A DNA stretch of 64,000 nt from Hemileia vastatrix (taxonomy: Eukaryota; Basidiomycota; Pucciniomycetes; Pucciniales; Zaghouaniaceae), in contig JASXTE010000011.1 of NCBI GenBank assembly GCA_030280995.1, positions 1,304,501-1,368,500 on the forward strand. The letters are read 5' to 3'. The notes beneath the pieces are model-generated. The model had not been told where the DNA came from, searched no databases, and saw only the letters and a program-made list of their open reading frames with translations. The position numbers were made by a program, and so were the translations under genes. Of this stretch, positions 37,338 to 48,823 are shown piece after piece; within the stretch, counting starts at the first letter, position 1; each line of letters starts with the position of its first letter.

Positions 37338-38908
37338 ATGACTTCCCCCGCTTCCATTCCTCTTTCCCATCTTCCTTCCTCTCCTTCCCCTCCTTCCGAT
37401 CATCTCTCTCTTCACTCTCCTCCTCTTCGTTCTAAATCTATCGCTGACTTGGGCTCAAAATTCGCTAAAGGTTTCTCTTTTTTTCTACTTCCTTCCTTCC
37501 TCCCTATACTCACCCTCATCTCCTTCAGGCGTAGATGACTCTCTTAAATCTTTCAAACTCTTGGAGGCTTTGCGATCCGGAGATCCTAATACCATCTTAC
37601 CCTTCTTACTCGCCTTCTCTTCTTCCATTCCCTCCCCTCCTCCTCTCCTTTCTACCCCTCGCAAGCGAAGTGCAAGTCTCGCTAATGATCGCTTCAGTCC
37701 CGATCTTCCTCCTTTGGATCGTTGTCTAACTCCTACTCCCTTGCATTTGGCCGTCAGATGCGCTTCCTGTACGCTTTACATCATCTCCCTCCTTTTCTTT
37801 CTTTCATTCATCTTCAATCCTCTTTTCTTTTTTCCTTAGCTCAAACCGTTCAACTCGTCCTCGAAAACTGTCCCCCTCATTGTGTCATCTCATGTGATTT
37901 AAATGGTCAAACTCCCCTTCATTTGGCTTGTCTCTTAGGACGCGCTGATGTCGTCGCTACCCTCTTGGCCCATCCCTTGGTTGACGATAGCCTTAAAGAT
38001 CTTGAGGGTAAAACGTGTTTGGATGTATGTAAAAATGCTGAAGTAGCCAAATTGGTTCAAGGTACACTCCCTCCCTCTTTGTTTTATTATTATTATTATT
38101 ATTATTCTTCTACTTCTTATCTTTCTTATTCATAATCGAGTTCAATAAATAAATTAATCCCTCATCTTTTCTTCCTTCTTCAAGTCTCCCGTGCTCAACT
38201 AAGCGGCAACTTCTTAGCTCTCTTGTCCTCCTATATTTCATCTCCTATTACTTCGGTCGTCACCCAACATGTATTGAATGGGGGCGAACCCCTACCTAAT
38301 GAAGGCCCTGCTGATCAACTTTATCGCTTCCTTCTCAAACCACGTGTTCGGTCAATTGATTTCAGTGTAAAAGACGAACAAATAGGTACCACTATACTAC
38401 ACGAAGGTTAAGCTTGACCTCCTAATCTCATCATGAGTACACTATTTCTCTAAGCTTAATTTAATTAATTTTTTTTATATAGCCGCCCGGCGAAAAGATT
38501 TACCTTTATTAAAAATCGCCATCTCCCGCGGAGCTGATGTCCTTGCTCGTGACCGGCGGAGTAAAATGCCAATTGATGTGGCCAAAGATGAAAAAGTTAA
38601 ATCTATCCTGCGACAGAGTGAGTCAGTTTGATGTCCTCTTTTTCGTCTTGATATATCTTTGACAAACAATTTTTTTTTAATAAAAAAATAGCTGCTACCA
38701 GTGAAGGTCGTGCTTTGAGAGCACATGCTCAAGGAAAACCAAGCGTCACCGATAGCGCTTTAGCTCATTTGACTTCTATGTCTTTACATTCCGCCAACAT
38801 CTTGGTTCCCCCACCGTTAGTCCAACCCACTTTAAAAGGCTATTTGAGCAAATGGACAAACATGGCTCGTGGATATAACACTAGATGGCTCGTCCTCGAA
38901 AATGGTCC

Positions 38909-38946
<38 letters not shown>

Positions 38947-39706
38947 CAATTTCACTTCATGTAATGTATGTTGAGCGGCTTGAGCGTTTATTTAGGTTTC
39001 TTAAGTTATTATCGTGATCAACATGATGAGGGTAAAACATTACGTGGTTCGATATCAATGTCTGTCGCCCAAGTGGCTGGTCCTGATGTCACAAGAGACA
39101 AGCTCCGCTTTGATGTCTCTTCCAAACTTGGAAAATCTTATCCTCGATTTTATTTAAAAGGTGCTCATCCTGTCGAAGTGATGCGATGGGTAGACGCATT
39201 AAAACAAGCTGTTGATGTTTCAAAAGCTATTGAGGTCGCAAGAGGCACAGACCTATCAAATGTCACTCAACAGCTCAAAAGTAAAACTTCCTCCAGCTCC
39301 CTCAATAATGATGCAGACTCAACTCGTAAAAGTTTCATGAGTCGTCACTTGAAACGTCAAAGTAAAGCTCCTTATTTCTCTCTAAGTTCATCTTCTGCCG
39401 CCGAGATTCAAAATTCAGGGGCAGGTGTAGGAGCTATCAACAACGCCTTGGGAACTACAGCAGTTGATTTTGATTCTCCGCAAGAAAGTATTTTCGCTCC
39501 TTCGTTAAGTGATGAAGAAGGCTTTTTAGATCCTCTTGTTGAAGGCAAACCACCATACGAAGCCGAGTTTGATTTTTTAGCTCATAGTATCAAGGCTCAC
39601 ATTGAAATGACTGAACAACTTGTAGATTCTCTCACGGTCGGGTCTCCTGTCCAGCCAGTTTTCTCAGCCGTGGGAACTTCTCCTAAATCTCGTGATTCAA
39701 CAACTC

Positions 39707-39740
<34 letters not shown>

Positions 39741-40948
39741 TAGTTTGAGTGGATCTAACCCTGCATTAGCTGCCTCCCAGCGTCAAACTGAAGTCAAGGC
39801 TGCTTTAAAAAGAGCCATGCAGGATTTGAAAGGGATGTTTGATGATTATGTTAGTAAAGCTGCCAAACGAGAAAAGTTTTATATTAAACGTTACGAACAA
39901 GAATTAGCAGTTAAAAAACTATGGGAAGATACGATGCAAAATCTTGCTACATCTCAACATGAAATGGAAGTTCAGTTACAATTAGCGGCTAGAGATAGTT
40001 CCAGGAGAAAAAAACAGATTCGTAGTTTGCGTGCTACTATGGTTGCCAACTCACAAGCAACTATCATCAAATCTACTGAAGGTCGAAGTGATGATAAGGA
40101 ATTAGAGGTGCGTGTGAAAACTTTGGTGATCAATACTTGTATATATATATATATATATATATATACACTTAAGCTTTTTATATATACATTTTATAAAGTT
40201 TTGAATCATGTATTCTTTATATTCATATACTATAATAATATCTTTCTCATGCTATTTCTGTGATCTCCCACAGACAGACTCACCGAAAATCATTACAGAC
40301 TCATCAACATCAAATACTATGGATTCCAATCCTCGGCCAAACGAAAATACTACTGGCTTTGAATCGGATGATGACGACGACGACGACGATGATGATGATG
40401 AATTCTTTGAAGCCATTGAAGCTGGTCAAATCGCGCCAATGGTTAAACCTATTTTAGAGCGTCCTCATGAAATCGTTTCACCTAATGATGTAGTTATCCA
40501 TGAAGAAATGAAACTTCAAATAGAAGGTTATGAAGAGAAAAGAACTACTTTACCCATCACCGCCGATGATAGACCCTCTGTTTCACTTTGGAGCATTTTA
40601 AAAAGTAGTATCGGTAAAGACTTGACCAAAATATCATTTCCTGTAAGCTTTAATGAACCTATCAGTATGCTTCAAAGAATGGCTGAAGATATGCAATTCA
40701 CCGAGTGTCGTAAGAATTTTTTTCTTCTTGCTTTTATGTTCATTTTACTTTTTCTCAGCTCATGTGTCATGATCATTCAATGTTTTTTATTTTTATTTGT
40801 TTATTGATTGATTGATTTATAGTTGATGTTGCTGCAGAACAACGTGATTCTTTAATGAGAATTGCTTATGTTGCCGCTTTTGGTATGAGCAATTATTCTA
40901 GTACATCAGGTCGAATAGCAAAGTAAGTAGATTAGTGTCGATTTTTCT

Positions 40949-40987
<39 letters not shown>

Positions 40988-42316
40988 AAATGTTAATGAA
41001 ATTTGATGTCTATAGACCATTTAATCCTTTGCTAGGCGAAACTTACGAATATATTGATCCTGAAAAAAAGTTTAGATACGTGTCTGAACAAGTTAGTCAT
41101 CATCCGGTTAGTTTTTGTCCATCACTTTTCATTCATTAGCATGATCAAGACCTTTTCTGACGTGGGTTTTTTTTTTTTATTTTTTTTTATCGATCAAGCC
41201 GATGAGTGCTTGTTATTCAGATTCACCTCGGTGGAAATACTTTGGTGAAACAGATGCGAAAAATAGGTTTACGGGAAAAGCATTTGAAATTAAACCGACT
41301 GGACTTGCACATGTTTTACTCAAGATACCTCAAGAATGGGCTCCTGATTATCCTACAGATCCCGACTATCCTACCCATGTCGAAGAACATTATAGTTGGA
41401 AGAAAGTCACAACTGTCGTTAGTAACTTTATTTTGGGATCCCCAGTTATAGATCATTACGGTGTAAGTAAACATTACTACTTCTCATAAGCATCTTTATT
41501 TTTCTTCTTTTTTCACTCTCCAAATGCTAACTGGTATATTAATTTTGTTTTTATTTTTAATTTCAACAGGATATGGAAATTTTGAATCATAGAACCGGTG
41601 AAAAGTGTATGTTGACATTCAAGCCAAGAGGTTGGAGAGGGAAAGATGCGAATGAAGTCAAAGGTACAGTGATTGATGCTAATGGACATGTTGCTTGGGA
41701 TCTTGCTGGCAAATGGACCACTCAACTCATTGCTAGACGTGCGGGTGCATCGAGTGCTGAACTTGCACCTGATGAAAAAATTACTTCAGCTAATCCGGAA
41801 TATCTTTTATTGTGGAAAAACGTTGCAAGACCATCTAACATGCCATTCAATCTAACGACTTTTGCAGTTGGATTGAATAATGTTAATGATAGATTAAAAT
41901 TGTGGCTTCCACCTACCGATTGTCGAATGAGACCTGATCAACATGCTTTTGAAAGAGGTGCATGGGAAAAAGCCAATGAATTGAAAATTGCACTGGAAGA
42001 ACATCAACGTGCTACTCGAAGACGTAGAGAAACTGGTGAATTACCTCCTCATAGACCTAGATGGTTTGAGCCTGCAGAAGATGAAGATACGGGGGAGAGA
42101 ACTTGGTTGGCTATTCAAGAAGGTGATAAGAAGCAACCAGCTTATTGGAGTGAAAGATTGAGAGTTGGGTTGAAGAAGAAAGCGGGTGAGGAAGCTGAAT
42201 GGACCGATGTTGATCATGTTAGTCATAAAGGATTCCTTTTTTTTTTCCGGTCATATTGAGTTGACTTTTTTTTTTTCTTCCAGATATTTGGTGAATTTGA
42301 GCTCATAGAAATGTAA
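37338..42316 (+). CDS. OSH1: Osh1/OSBP-type lipid-transfer protein, 13 exons
   Basis: Oxysterol-binding-protein homologue expected to carry sterol and PI4P between ER and other membranes. Exons: 37338-37470, 37529-37768, 37840-38061, 38185-38406, 38483-38617, 38692-38904, 38996-40107, 40274-40709, 40823-40922, 41016-41106, 41199-41462, 41570-42217 and 42284-42316. They total 1282 aa and stay in frame. Order: ankyrin repeats (about residues 115-310, TPLHLA), PH domain (about 350-450, [21 protein letters not shown]), long Ser/Asn-rich linker, coiled coil (about 690-750), an acidic FFAT-like motif (EFFEAIE, about 802-808, after 11 Asp) for VAP binding at the ER, then the OSBP-related domain from about 850 with the signature EQVSHHP at the exon 10-11 boundary. 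This is the full Osh1 layout. An (AAT)n run encodes Asn. The intron after exon 6 uses GTCCGT and contains a long T run. No lesion was seen. Confidence 0.93.
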
Positions 42317-42474
42317 TGAAGATATGAATTGTTTAAAAGAAGAGAGGAGGTGAAGGGGGGAGGGGAGGGCATGAGAGAGCGAGACAGAGAGAAAGAGAGC
42401 TTAGAAAAAAAAAATTAATTGGGATTGAGTTTGAGGTTTAGGGTGTAGGATAGTGATTAGTATGGTATATATAG

Positions 42475-42514
<40 letters not shown>

Positions 42515-43679
42515 TAGTATGAGGGATGGAGTGGGTTTCTTTATTTATTTATTTATTTTTGATTGATTGATTGTGGGTGTTTAGTAGCAATATGAGTTTT
42601 GGGAGATATATACACATATATTGGTAGAAGTATGGACATGTAAGTTTATAATATACATTATTATCATTAGTTTTAGTATTAGTGTTAGTATTAGTAATTG
42701 ATTTTTTTTTTTTTTTTTGTGATATTTGTGAGGGTGTTTAGTTGTGGGTATTTTATGTTGAGTGCTTGTGTCTGCATGTGGGAGGTGAGTAGTTATACTT
42801 TGAAAGAACTAGGTGGGGATGGGTGCTTGGGAAGATGAATTGGAGAAGGTGGTAAGTGGGAGTGATAAGAAAGAGAGAAAGATGATGGTGGAGAAGAAAG
42901 GTTAGGTATACCTCATACAGGGGGGAGATGACCTGTGTTTAGGTATGTATGGTATGTATGTATGTATGTGTGTGTGTATGTATTTTTATTTTATTTTTTT
43001 ATTTCATACAATCTCACCCAACATAGGGGCATGAAGGAAAAGTAGGCATATAGTAGATACAGCAAAGGAGACTAGATGTTGAGAAAGCAGAAAACTAATG
43101 GCAATTAAAGTGACAAAACTAAGGACTAAGCTGAACAGAGAGAAGCAAGTTATGAGGGAGTCATTCAGTGTTAACACACTAAATGACACAACAAGAGGTG
43201 AAAAATGAGAGAAGGGGACAAAAGTGCAGAGGTACATACAGAAATGAATTTTGTGTTTTTGAGCTTTCCTTCCTTCAACCCAACTCTCTCTCTCTCTCTC
43301 TCTCAGATGTAAGTGAGCCCATGCAGAAAAGAAGGACATGGTTGGGGTTATCAGAATGATTCCTATCAGATCAAATACAGATGGGAAAAGTAGTCAACAG
43401 CTACTTTGAATCTAAAGAGGTAGGGTTAAACAAGGGCAAGTGACCTGAGCCAACTTGAGCAAAGGCTTGTATATAGCCGTTGCCCTTGGGAAGCTTCAGA
43501 GCAGGGAAAAGGTTTCCCTTAAAGAGAATCTTCCTCAAAGTTTCCTGGTGATGTATTTGGATGGGCATGAGAAGAGGAGGGATTAAGATTAGGAATGGAT
43601 AGTGTGATCAGAGAGGGGAGATTGAGAAGGGGGGGGGAGAGAGAGAGAGAGAGAGAGAGTTGAAGTTGAGGATAGTACA
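42317..43679. other. Intergenic DNA with microsatellites
   Basis: 3' flank of OSH1. It holds a GA-rich tract (about 42361-42402), (TA)n at 42480-42508, T runs, (TATG)n near 42950, (TC)n near 43285-43305 and (GA)n near 43637-43660. Open frames are short and repeat-derived. No gene was recognised. Confidence 0.5.
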
Positions 43680-44160
43680 GATGGATTCTGCTAGAGGGTG
43701 AAACCCATTTTCAAGGCTATTCACAATCTCATTGCTATGTACACCCTGCATGGCCAGAACACTAGCACAGGGTGAGAGAGAAATGTGGGGATTTGACCCA
43801 CAGAGAAGGGCTACTCTGTTTGATAAATTCTGGCTAGCAAAGAGGAGTTAGGCTGGGAAGAAGAAAGGAGAGGAGAGAAGGCAGATAGTGGATTGATTGT
43901 TGACCATGAGAGTGAGGGAGCTGGTGAAAGGATAGCATGGGTTGGTGAGGAAAAGGTAAATTCCTAGAAAGATTCCCACCAGTTTTGTCTCAAAGACAGA
44001 GAGTACTGGTGAGAGTTCACAAGGTATACCACAAAATGGGGAGTTCAAACCCAGGTCAAACGCTGTGCTCAAGGTACCTTTGACAGATCTTGACCTATCT
44101 GTGTAAATGAAATATGAGTACAGTGGGTATGTAGAAAGGGAGAGAGATATACCTTGCATA
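43680..44160 (-). pseudogene. LINE RNase H remnant
   Basis: The minus strand encodes FIYTDRSRSVKGT, then SVFETKLVGIFLGI, then LMVNNQSTICLL, then a degraded GVHSNEIVNSL segment. This is the order of RNase H motifs in non-LTR retrotransposons (TDGS, an acidic helix, DNQ and GNExAD). The catalytic residues are altered. No RT domain is recognisable nearby. Confidence 0.5.
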
Positions 44161-44197
44161 GGTCTTTTTCCTTGGAGTCCTCAATTTTAGCTTCAAA

Positions 44198-44438
44198 CAC
44201 TGCACAATATGGGGGGCAGACTTGTTAGCAAGTCTGCAACTTTGGACTCAAATTCACCACAGATTGAACACACATTAAGCTATTGACAAAGGAACCATAC
44301 AATCAGGGATGAACACCACTCAGCAGAACAGTTTCAGGTGGGTGTTCAAGTAAAGTTCAGTCTGAGTTCCATCTGAGTTCAGTCTGAGTTCAGGTTGGGG
44401 ACTTGCTAGAAAAAGTCCACCCCCTATATTGCATAGTG
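44198..44438. mobile_element. CACTA-like MITE copy 2, TSD AAA
   Basis: 241 bp, opposite orientation to copy 1. Ends are CACTGCACAATATGGGGGG and, reversed, CACTATGCAATATAGGGGG. Flanking AAA is at 44195-44197 and 44439-44441. One end keeps most of the palindrome (GACTTGTTAGCAAGTC); the other is disrupted (CTTGCTAGAAAAAGTCC). The interior is shared with copy 1 in reverse. Confidence 0.8.
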
Positions 44439-44826
44439 AAACAGCAGGGGATACCAAGGGGGAACTAGGAAGGGGTAGCACATGGTCCAGCTGATGGAGG
44501 GGGAGTGAAGGAGGAAAGAAATTTGATGTTCTGATTAAGTGGAGAATGTGCAGGTGTGATTTTAGGGGGCACAGAGAATGAAACAGGTTTTGGTTAATTG
44601 GGCCATTGGGTTTTGTATCTGGAATAGTCAGGAGGGCAGGCCCATGCCTTTTACACTGCAAGGTCTAGGCACCTGTTGACAGGGTAAAGAGGATGAGTCA
44701 TGAAGTGGTGTGCTCACCAACATAGTCCTAAAACACCACAAAGCCCCCAGAAAATTGCCCTGTTGTGAACTGTTTTGAAGTAATCTGACTGTTCTCAAGT
44801 GATTTTTTGGAGTGTGCCAGACTATT

Positions 44827-44966
44827 TGTTAGGATTTGGTTTGAGAGGTGGAGAGGAGGAGCACTATGGGCGCTATGCATTGTAAAGAGGTGGAAGAGTG
44901 GATATTGCATAAGGGGGTTATATGGGGGCAAGCGCTGTGGAGCGCTCCTCATCGGACAACTTATTA
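44827..44966 (+). repeat. G-family LTR fragment
   Basis: Begins TGTTAGGATTTGG and follows the solo LTR at 11803 through CATCGGACAACTTAT. It is interrupted by the TIR element at 44967. The rest of the LTR is not recognisable on the far side. Confidence 0.7.
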
Positions 44967-45983
44967 GGGGGTGTCAGTTCTGGCAAATCCGCACTTAACT
45001 TAAGTGTGGGTTTCAAACCAAATCAGCACTTAAATTTTGCAAAAAAGTCACTTATTTCAAAAATGGGTATCAGTTCTGACCTCAAATCAGCACTTTTTTT
45101 TGTGATTTTTTTTGCAAAACCACATGTTGGCCACATCATCCCTTTCTTTCCCATACCATTTTGTACTCTCCAAATGTCCTCTTTGTGTACTTCATTCACT
45201 CGGGTTGGTATTTTGGTTTGTTGCATATTCATTTTTTTTTGAAATTTACGGTGAAAATCTTTTTTTTGGATGGCTCATTGGTTTTCTTTCACCAGCTCAA
45301 CATGAAATTGCATATTTTCTGAAATCACATATTTTGTCAGTGATTTTTTTTTTTTCATTCATCCCTCATATCCTTTTCCTATTCTCCTCCAACATCCCTC
45401 AAACAATTTGGTTTCATTCATTTTGTCATCTCATCTCTCCAGGTAAGTCACTTTATTCTTTTTTTTTGATTTTTTGATTACTAATTATAATTTTTTTTGT
45501 TTTTTTCTGTTTATTTTATTTTATTTATCTAAATTTTTTTTGTAAGTGGTTATTTTGGATTTCAATGGTATAATTAACCTTTTTTTTCTCTCCCTCTTTA
45601 CTTTCTTTTTTAGCTCCATCACCCTACTCTTCATCCCTCCTTGGCATGGTCATTATCCCCCCTTTCCCTTATTTTACTTTTTTTTGGCTCCATTTCATTG
45701 AAACACATACATTGCACATTCTTTATGCATTTCACTTACTCCATATTCAATTTCCCCACAATTCCAACATCAATCTTTCTCACTCTATTTTTCCTACTTT
45801 TCAATCAAGGTAAGTTTCATCTCTTTTTTTCATGCCTATATGATATCTCATTCCTTTTATGAAAACTTCATACTTAAATATATGTATGACTCTTATCTGG
45901 ATAACAGTGAACTTATAAAACTCCTTTTGATCTCATCTTCATTACCACTTTTCAAGTTTTTGTAAAATTTTGAAAATCAGACT

Positions 45984-46303
45984 CGGAATTAGGGTTAGGT
46001 TTATTCAAATCTAATGTTCTTTTTACTGAAGATTCTCCTGAAGGCTACCTTTCATTTCCTACAATCAGATTTGAATTTGATTCAGTGGTTGCTGAGATAT
46101 TGACCGTTAAAGTTGAGCCTTTTTTTCCCAATTTAAATTTTTATTTCATTTTTTTATGTAACAAATTAGGGTTAGGTTTATTTAAATCACATGACCTTTA
46201 ACTGAAGATTCTACTAAAGCATATCTTTCATTTCCCACAAACAGGTTTGAATTAGGTTCAGTGGTTGCAGAGATTTTGACCTTTGAAGTTGAGCCTTTTT
46301 TCC
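45984..46303. repeat. Direct duplication of about 145 bp
   Basis: Two diverged copies (about 45984-46128 and 46164-46303), each running from TTAGGGTTAGGTTTATT through TTCATTTCC to GTTGAGCC. They lie upstream of the oxygenase frame and could be duplicated exon or leader sequence. Confidence 0.65.
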
Positions 46304-46398
46304 AAATTTCACTTGTCTTATTTCACATTTTTATATTGCATATTTAGAGGATAAGGATTCTGAAACTCTTATATGATTATTATCTAGGCATATATTCG

Positions 46399-47016
46399 TT
46401 GCTCAAGAATATCACTAAAGCTCAAAAAGATGAAAATTTTTGCCTATGGGACACTCTACCTTCCTTTAACTCTTTTCTTGCTCTTCGACTCAAAAAGCAC
46501 TGTAATAAAGCATTTGAAAAAAATCATGAACTTGCAACCAAAGTTGGAATACCAAATTGGTGTAACTCTGAATGGGAAGATATCAGCCACAAATATCTTT
46601 TATTTTCTAATGTTATTATCACTCATTCTGGATTTCACAATAAAATTCACACTGATACCAAGGACACCAATTTTCTTACTTTTGGTATATTCTCATATAT
46701 CAAACCGATAACTGGCCAACCAATACCATCTCCAGCTAAAATCAAAGGACATGGTTTATATTTTCCAGACCACTGGTGCATCATTGATTTTGGTTTGGGA
46801 AATGGTATCATCAAAAATATTTGGAATTCTTCTAAGGATAATCATCAAATGACCAAAGCTCCTCCTGGTTTGGAATCCTGTCAAGATTTAACACATTTTG
46901 GTTGCTCATTTCAAATCAGTCATAAGTTGATTCAAAGAATCAATAAGGTAATGAAAGAAGGTAAAGTTAATCGATTTAAAAAAACTTTATTTAGATCCAA
47001 AAAGTATGGGGATTAG
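46399..47016 (+). CDS. TET/JBP-like 2OG-Fe(II) dioxygenase domain protein
   Basis: 205 codons; the start may be incomplete and upstream exons are possible. The pattern recalls the fungal Tet-like 2-oxoglutarate/Fe(II) oxygenase family, relatives of TET/JBP that oxidise methylated or unmodified pyrimidines in DNA. Visible features are the HxD iron motif as HTD at residues 84-86 (context FHNKIHTDTKDTN), the LTFGIF strand, TGQPIP, GHGLYFPDHWCIIDFG at 117-132, a candidate distal iron His at 149 (DNHQMT), and THFGCSFQIS near 165-174. It is convergent with the transposase fragment and inside the TIRs. I recognise the family by motif only. Whether it is active is unknown, but the frame is intact. 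Confidence 0.65.
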   Translation: MLKNITKAQKDENFCLWDTLPSFNSFLALRLKKHCNKAFEKNHELATKVGIPNWCNSEWEDISHKYLLFSNVIITHSGFHNKIHTDTKDTNFLTFGIFSYIKPITGQPIPSPAKIKGHGLYFPDHWCIIDFGLGNGIIKNIWNSSKDNHQMTKAPPGLESCQDLTHFGCSFQISHKLIQRINKVMKEGKVNRFKKTLFRSKKYGD

Positions 47017-47328
47017 AGTTGTCATCAAAAATTATATATTTTTTCATAAATTTTTAATAAATATTTTTTATGTATCAATTTCCTCAACTAAAGTCATGGG
47101 CCCATGACCTTGTGTTGTATAAAAGGTAATCATGATAACATTTATTTGTTTCATGGGGTTCCTCTAGCCTATACCTGTGGAAAGTCCCAAACTTTTGTTT
47201 CTAGATTTGATCTGCATTTTGGCTTGAGGGATTGTCATTACTTTAAACTAGTGAAATTGATATATATTAGATATTTATTTAATAATTTATGTAATTATAT
47301 TAAATTTAGATGATTTCCACCACTTACT

Positions 47329-47460
47329 TCAATAAAATGCAGGGGGGGGGGGTATTGCCAAATTTTCAAATCTGACATGTGAAATTGATGACTTAGAAAA
47401 TTTTTGGTGATACCTACCCCTTTCTTCAATAAAATGCAGGGGAGAGTATTGCCAATTTTT
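47329..47460. repeat. Two direct repeats downstream of the transposase fragment
   Basis: TTCAATAAAATGCAGGGG followed by GTATTGCCAA occurs twice about 100 bp apart (near 47330 and 47430). The first copy carries a run of nine or ten G. It lies where the rest of the transposase gene would be expected, so it may mark the internal deletion. Confidence 0.6.
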
Positions 47461-47519
47461 TAAAACAGATATAGAATTTTTTTGACTTGTAAATATTTTG
47501 GTGAAAATTTTTGACGAGA

Positions 47520-48025
47520 ATGTGAAAGTAATTGTTTCCACCTTGAGCAGGTTTCTGGCTCAAAGGAATAGTAGTACCATCAACAAAATCAATACATCCT
47601 GGGAAGCCCTCTGCTTGAATAACCTGAGATGATTCAAGTCGCTCTTCTTTTGTTGGCCAGGTGAGAGGTTGAGATTACAAGGAGTTGATGGCAGTGATAC
47701 ATTGTTTGGTATAAGTGTTAATTGAACCATACCCTAAATCAAAGACATTTTCTAAACGTTTCAAAGCAGCTCCATTACCATTTGAACCCAAATGACATAG
47801 TGTGATGGCCAATTGAATTGAAGGATGTTGTTGTTCTTTTTGAGAATTATTGTGAAATATGGGATGATCCTGAATAAGCTCAAGCAATTTAAGGAAACTT
47901 TCCTGAGAAGTCCTGAACAGCTCTCTAAAACTGGGTGTAGATAGTTTAAGAAGTGTTTGGATGGTGTACTTGGGGGTATGAAGTACTTGAGGCTTTCTAG
48001 GAAGAAGGTAACGTTTCGTGGCCAT
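47520..48025 (-). pseudogene. Truncated PIF/Harbinger-like transposase
   Basis: Starts at the ATG at 48025. The N-terminal part has FRELFRTSQESFLKLLELI and LGSNGNGAALKRL, typical of fungal DDE_Tnp_4-type transposases. A stop falls at 47675, but the reading continues in another frame with ERLESSQVIQAEGFPGCIDF and VDGTTIPLSQKPA. That includes the first catalytic Asp in the DGT motif, so an intron or frameshift lies near 47670. The remaining DDE residues are not recognisable downstream. Confidence 0.7.
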
Positions 48026-48539
48026 TTTTGATAAAAAGACAAAATCTTATTCTAGATCAGAATCAGAATCACAATCAGAGTCCAAGAGCAGTTCAAGAGC
48101 CATGAAAGTCATTGCTTTATGTAATTTATCACGATTTGAAAGTGAGGAAGGCATAACTCTTATATGATATGATATGAAGATGTAAGTGATGTACAATGTT
48201 TTGAGTTATGAAGTGTTATGCTGCGGAGTGCTGCGTATGAATGGAATGATGCTGACAAATCAGTGAAATGGGACTTGATGGTGAAATCAGCACTTTTGGT
48301 TGAGAAAGTGCGGATTTGAGTGAAATAAGTGACTTATTTCATTTTGAAATCCACCAGTATTGGGGCTAGTGTGTTTTGGAAATCCGCACTTATTTAAGTG
48401 CCGATTTAGTCAAATTTAAGTGCGGATTTGTAAGTGCGGATTTGCCAGAACTGACACCCCCTATTAAGATTGTTCTATAAAGAATGTATCAATATAATGT
48501 ATTTACTGAATATATCCAATTATTTGATTTATTTTAAAG

Positions 48540-48823
48540 TCTTCTGTCAATGTCACTTTTAAAGAAAATAATTTGGATTTAATACTTAGTATTAACATAT
48601 TTTTATTTCACCTCTAAACTATCATGAGGACTTTGTCAGGGAAGAAAAATATGAAGGACATTTAAAATTAAATATTTACTTGATTTTTACTTATTCCAAT
48701 TAGTTAAATTATTGTAAGTAAGTTATAAAGTAAATATAATTATTAAAATAAGAAATAAAGGTGTGGCTTCATCCTAGTAAATAATTAATTATTTACTGGG
48801 AAATTCTAGTAGCCTCGCTGACA
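48540..48823 (-). repeat. Probable LTR end related to D
   Basis: The last 100 bp (GTGGCTTCATCCTAGTAAA to CTAGTAGCCTCGCTGACA) align with the end of solo LTR D at 20778. The left boundary and any target duplication could not be determined. Confidence 0.45.

Larger units (their letters stand above)
44967..48461. mobile_element. Harbinger-like TIR element carrying a TET/JBP-like gene
   Basis: 3495 bp, with inverted ends of about 32 bp (GGGGGTGTCAGTTCTGGC, AAATCCGCACTTA) and TATTA directly repeated at 44962-44966 and 48462-48466. Subterminal regions repeat variants of AAGTGCGGATTT and AAATCAGCACTTTT. It holds a plus-strand oxygenase gene (46399-47016) and a convergent minus-strand transposase fragment (48025-47520). 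The transposase fits PIF/Harbinger. That class usually duplicates TWA, and TTA is contained in the repeat here. The transposase is truncated, so the copy is non-autonomous. It sits inside a G LTR. Confidence 0.75.

Noticed and set aside
43004..43339. A 111-aa minus frame with hydrophobic stretches near the (TC)n tract
   Set aside because: Microsatellite-derived composition; no motif and no gene context.
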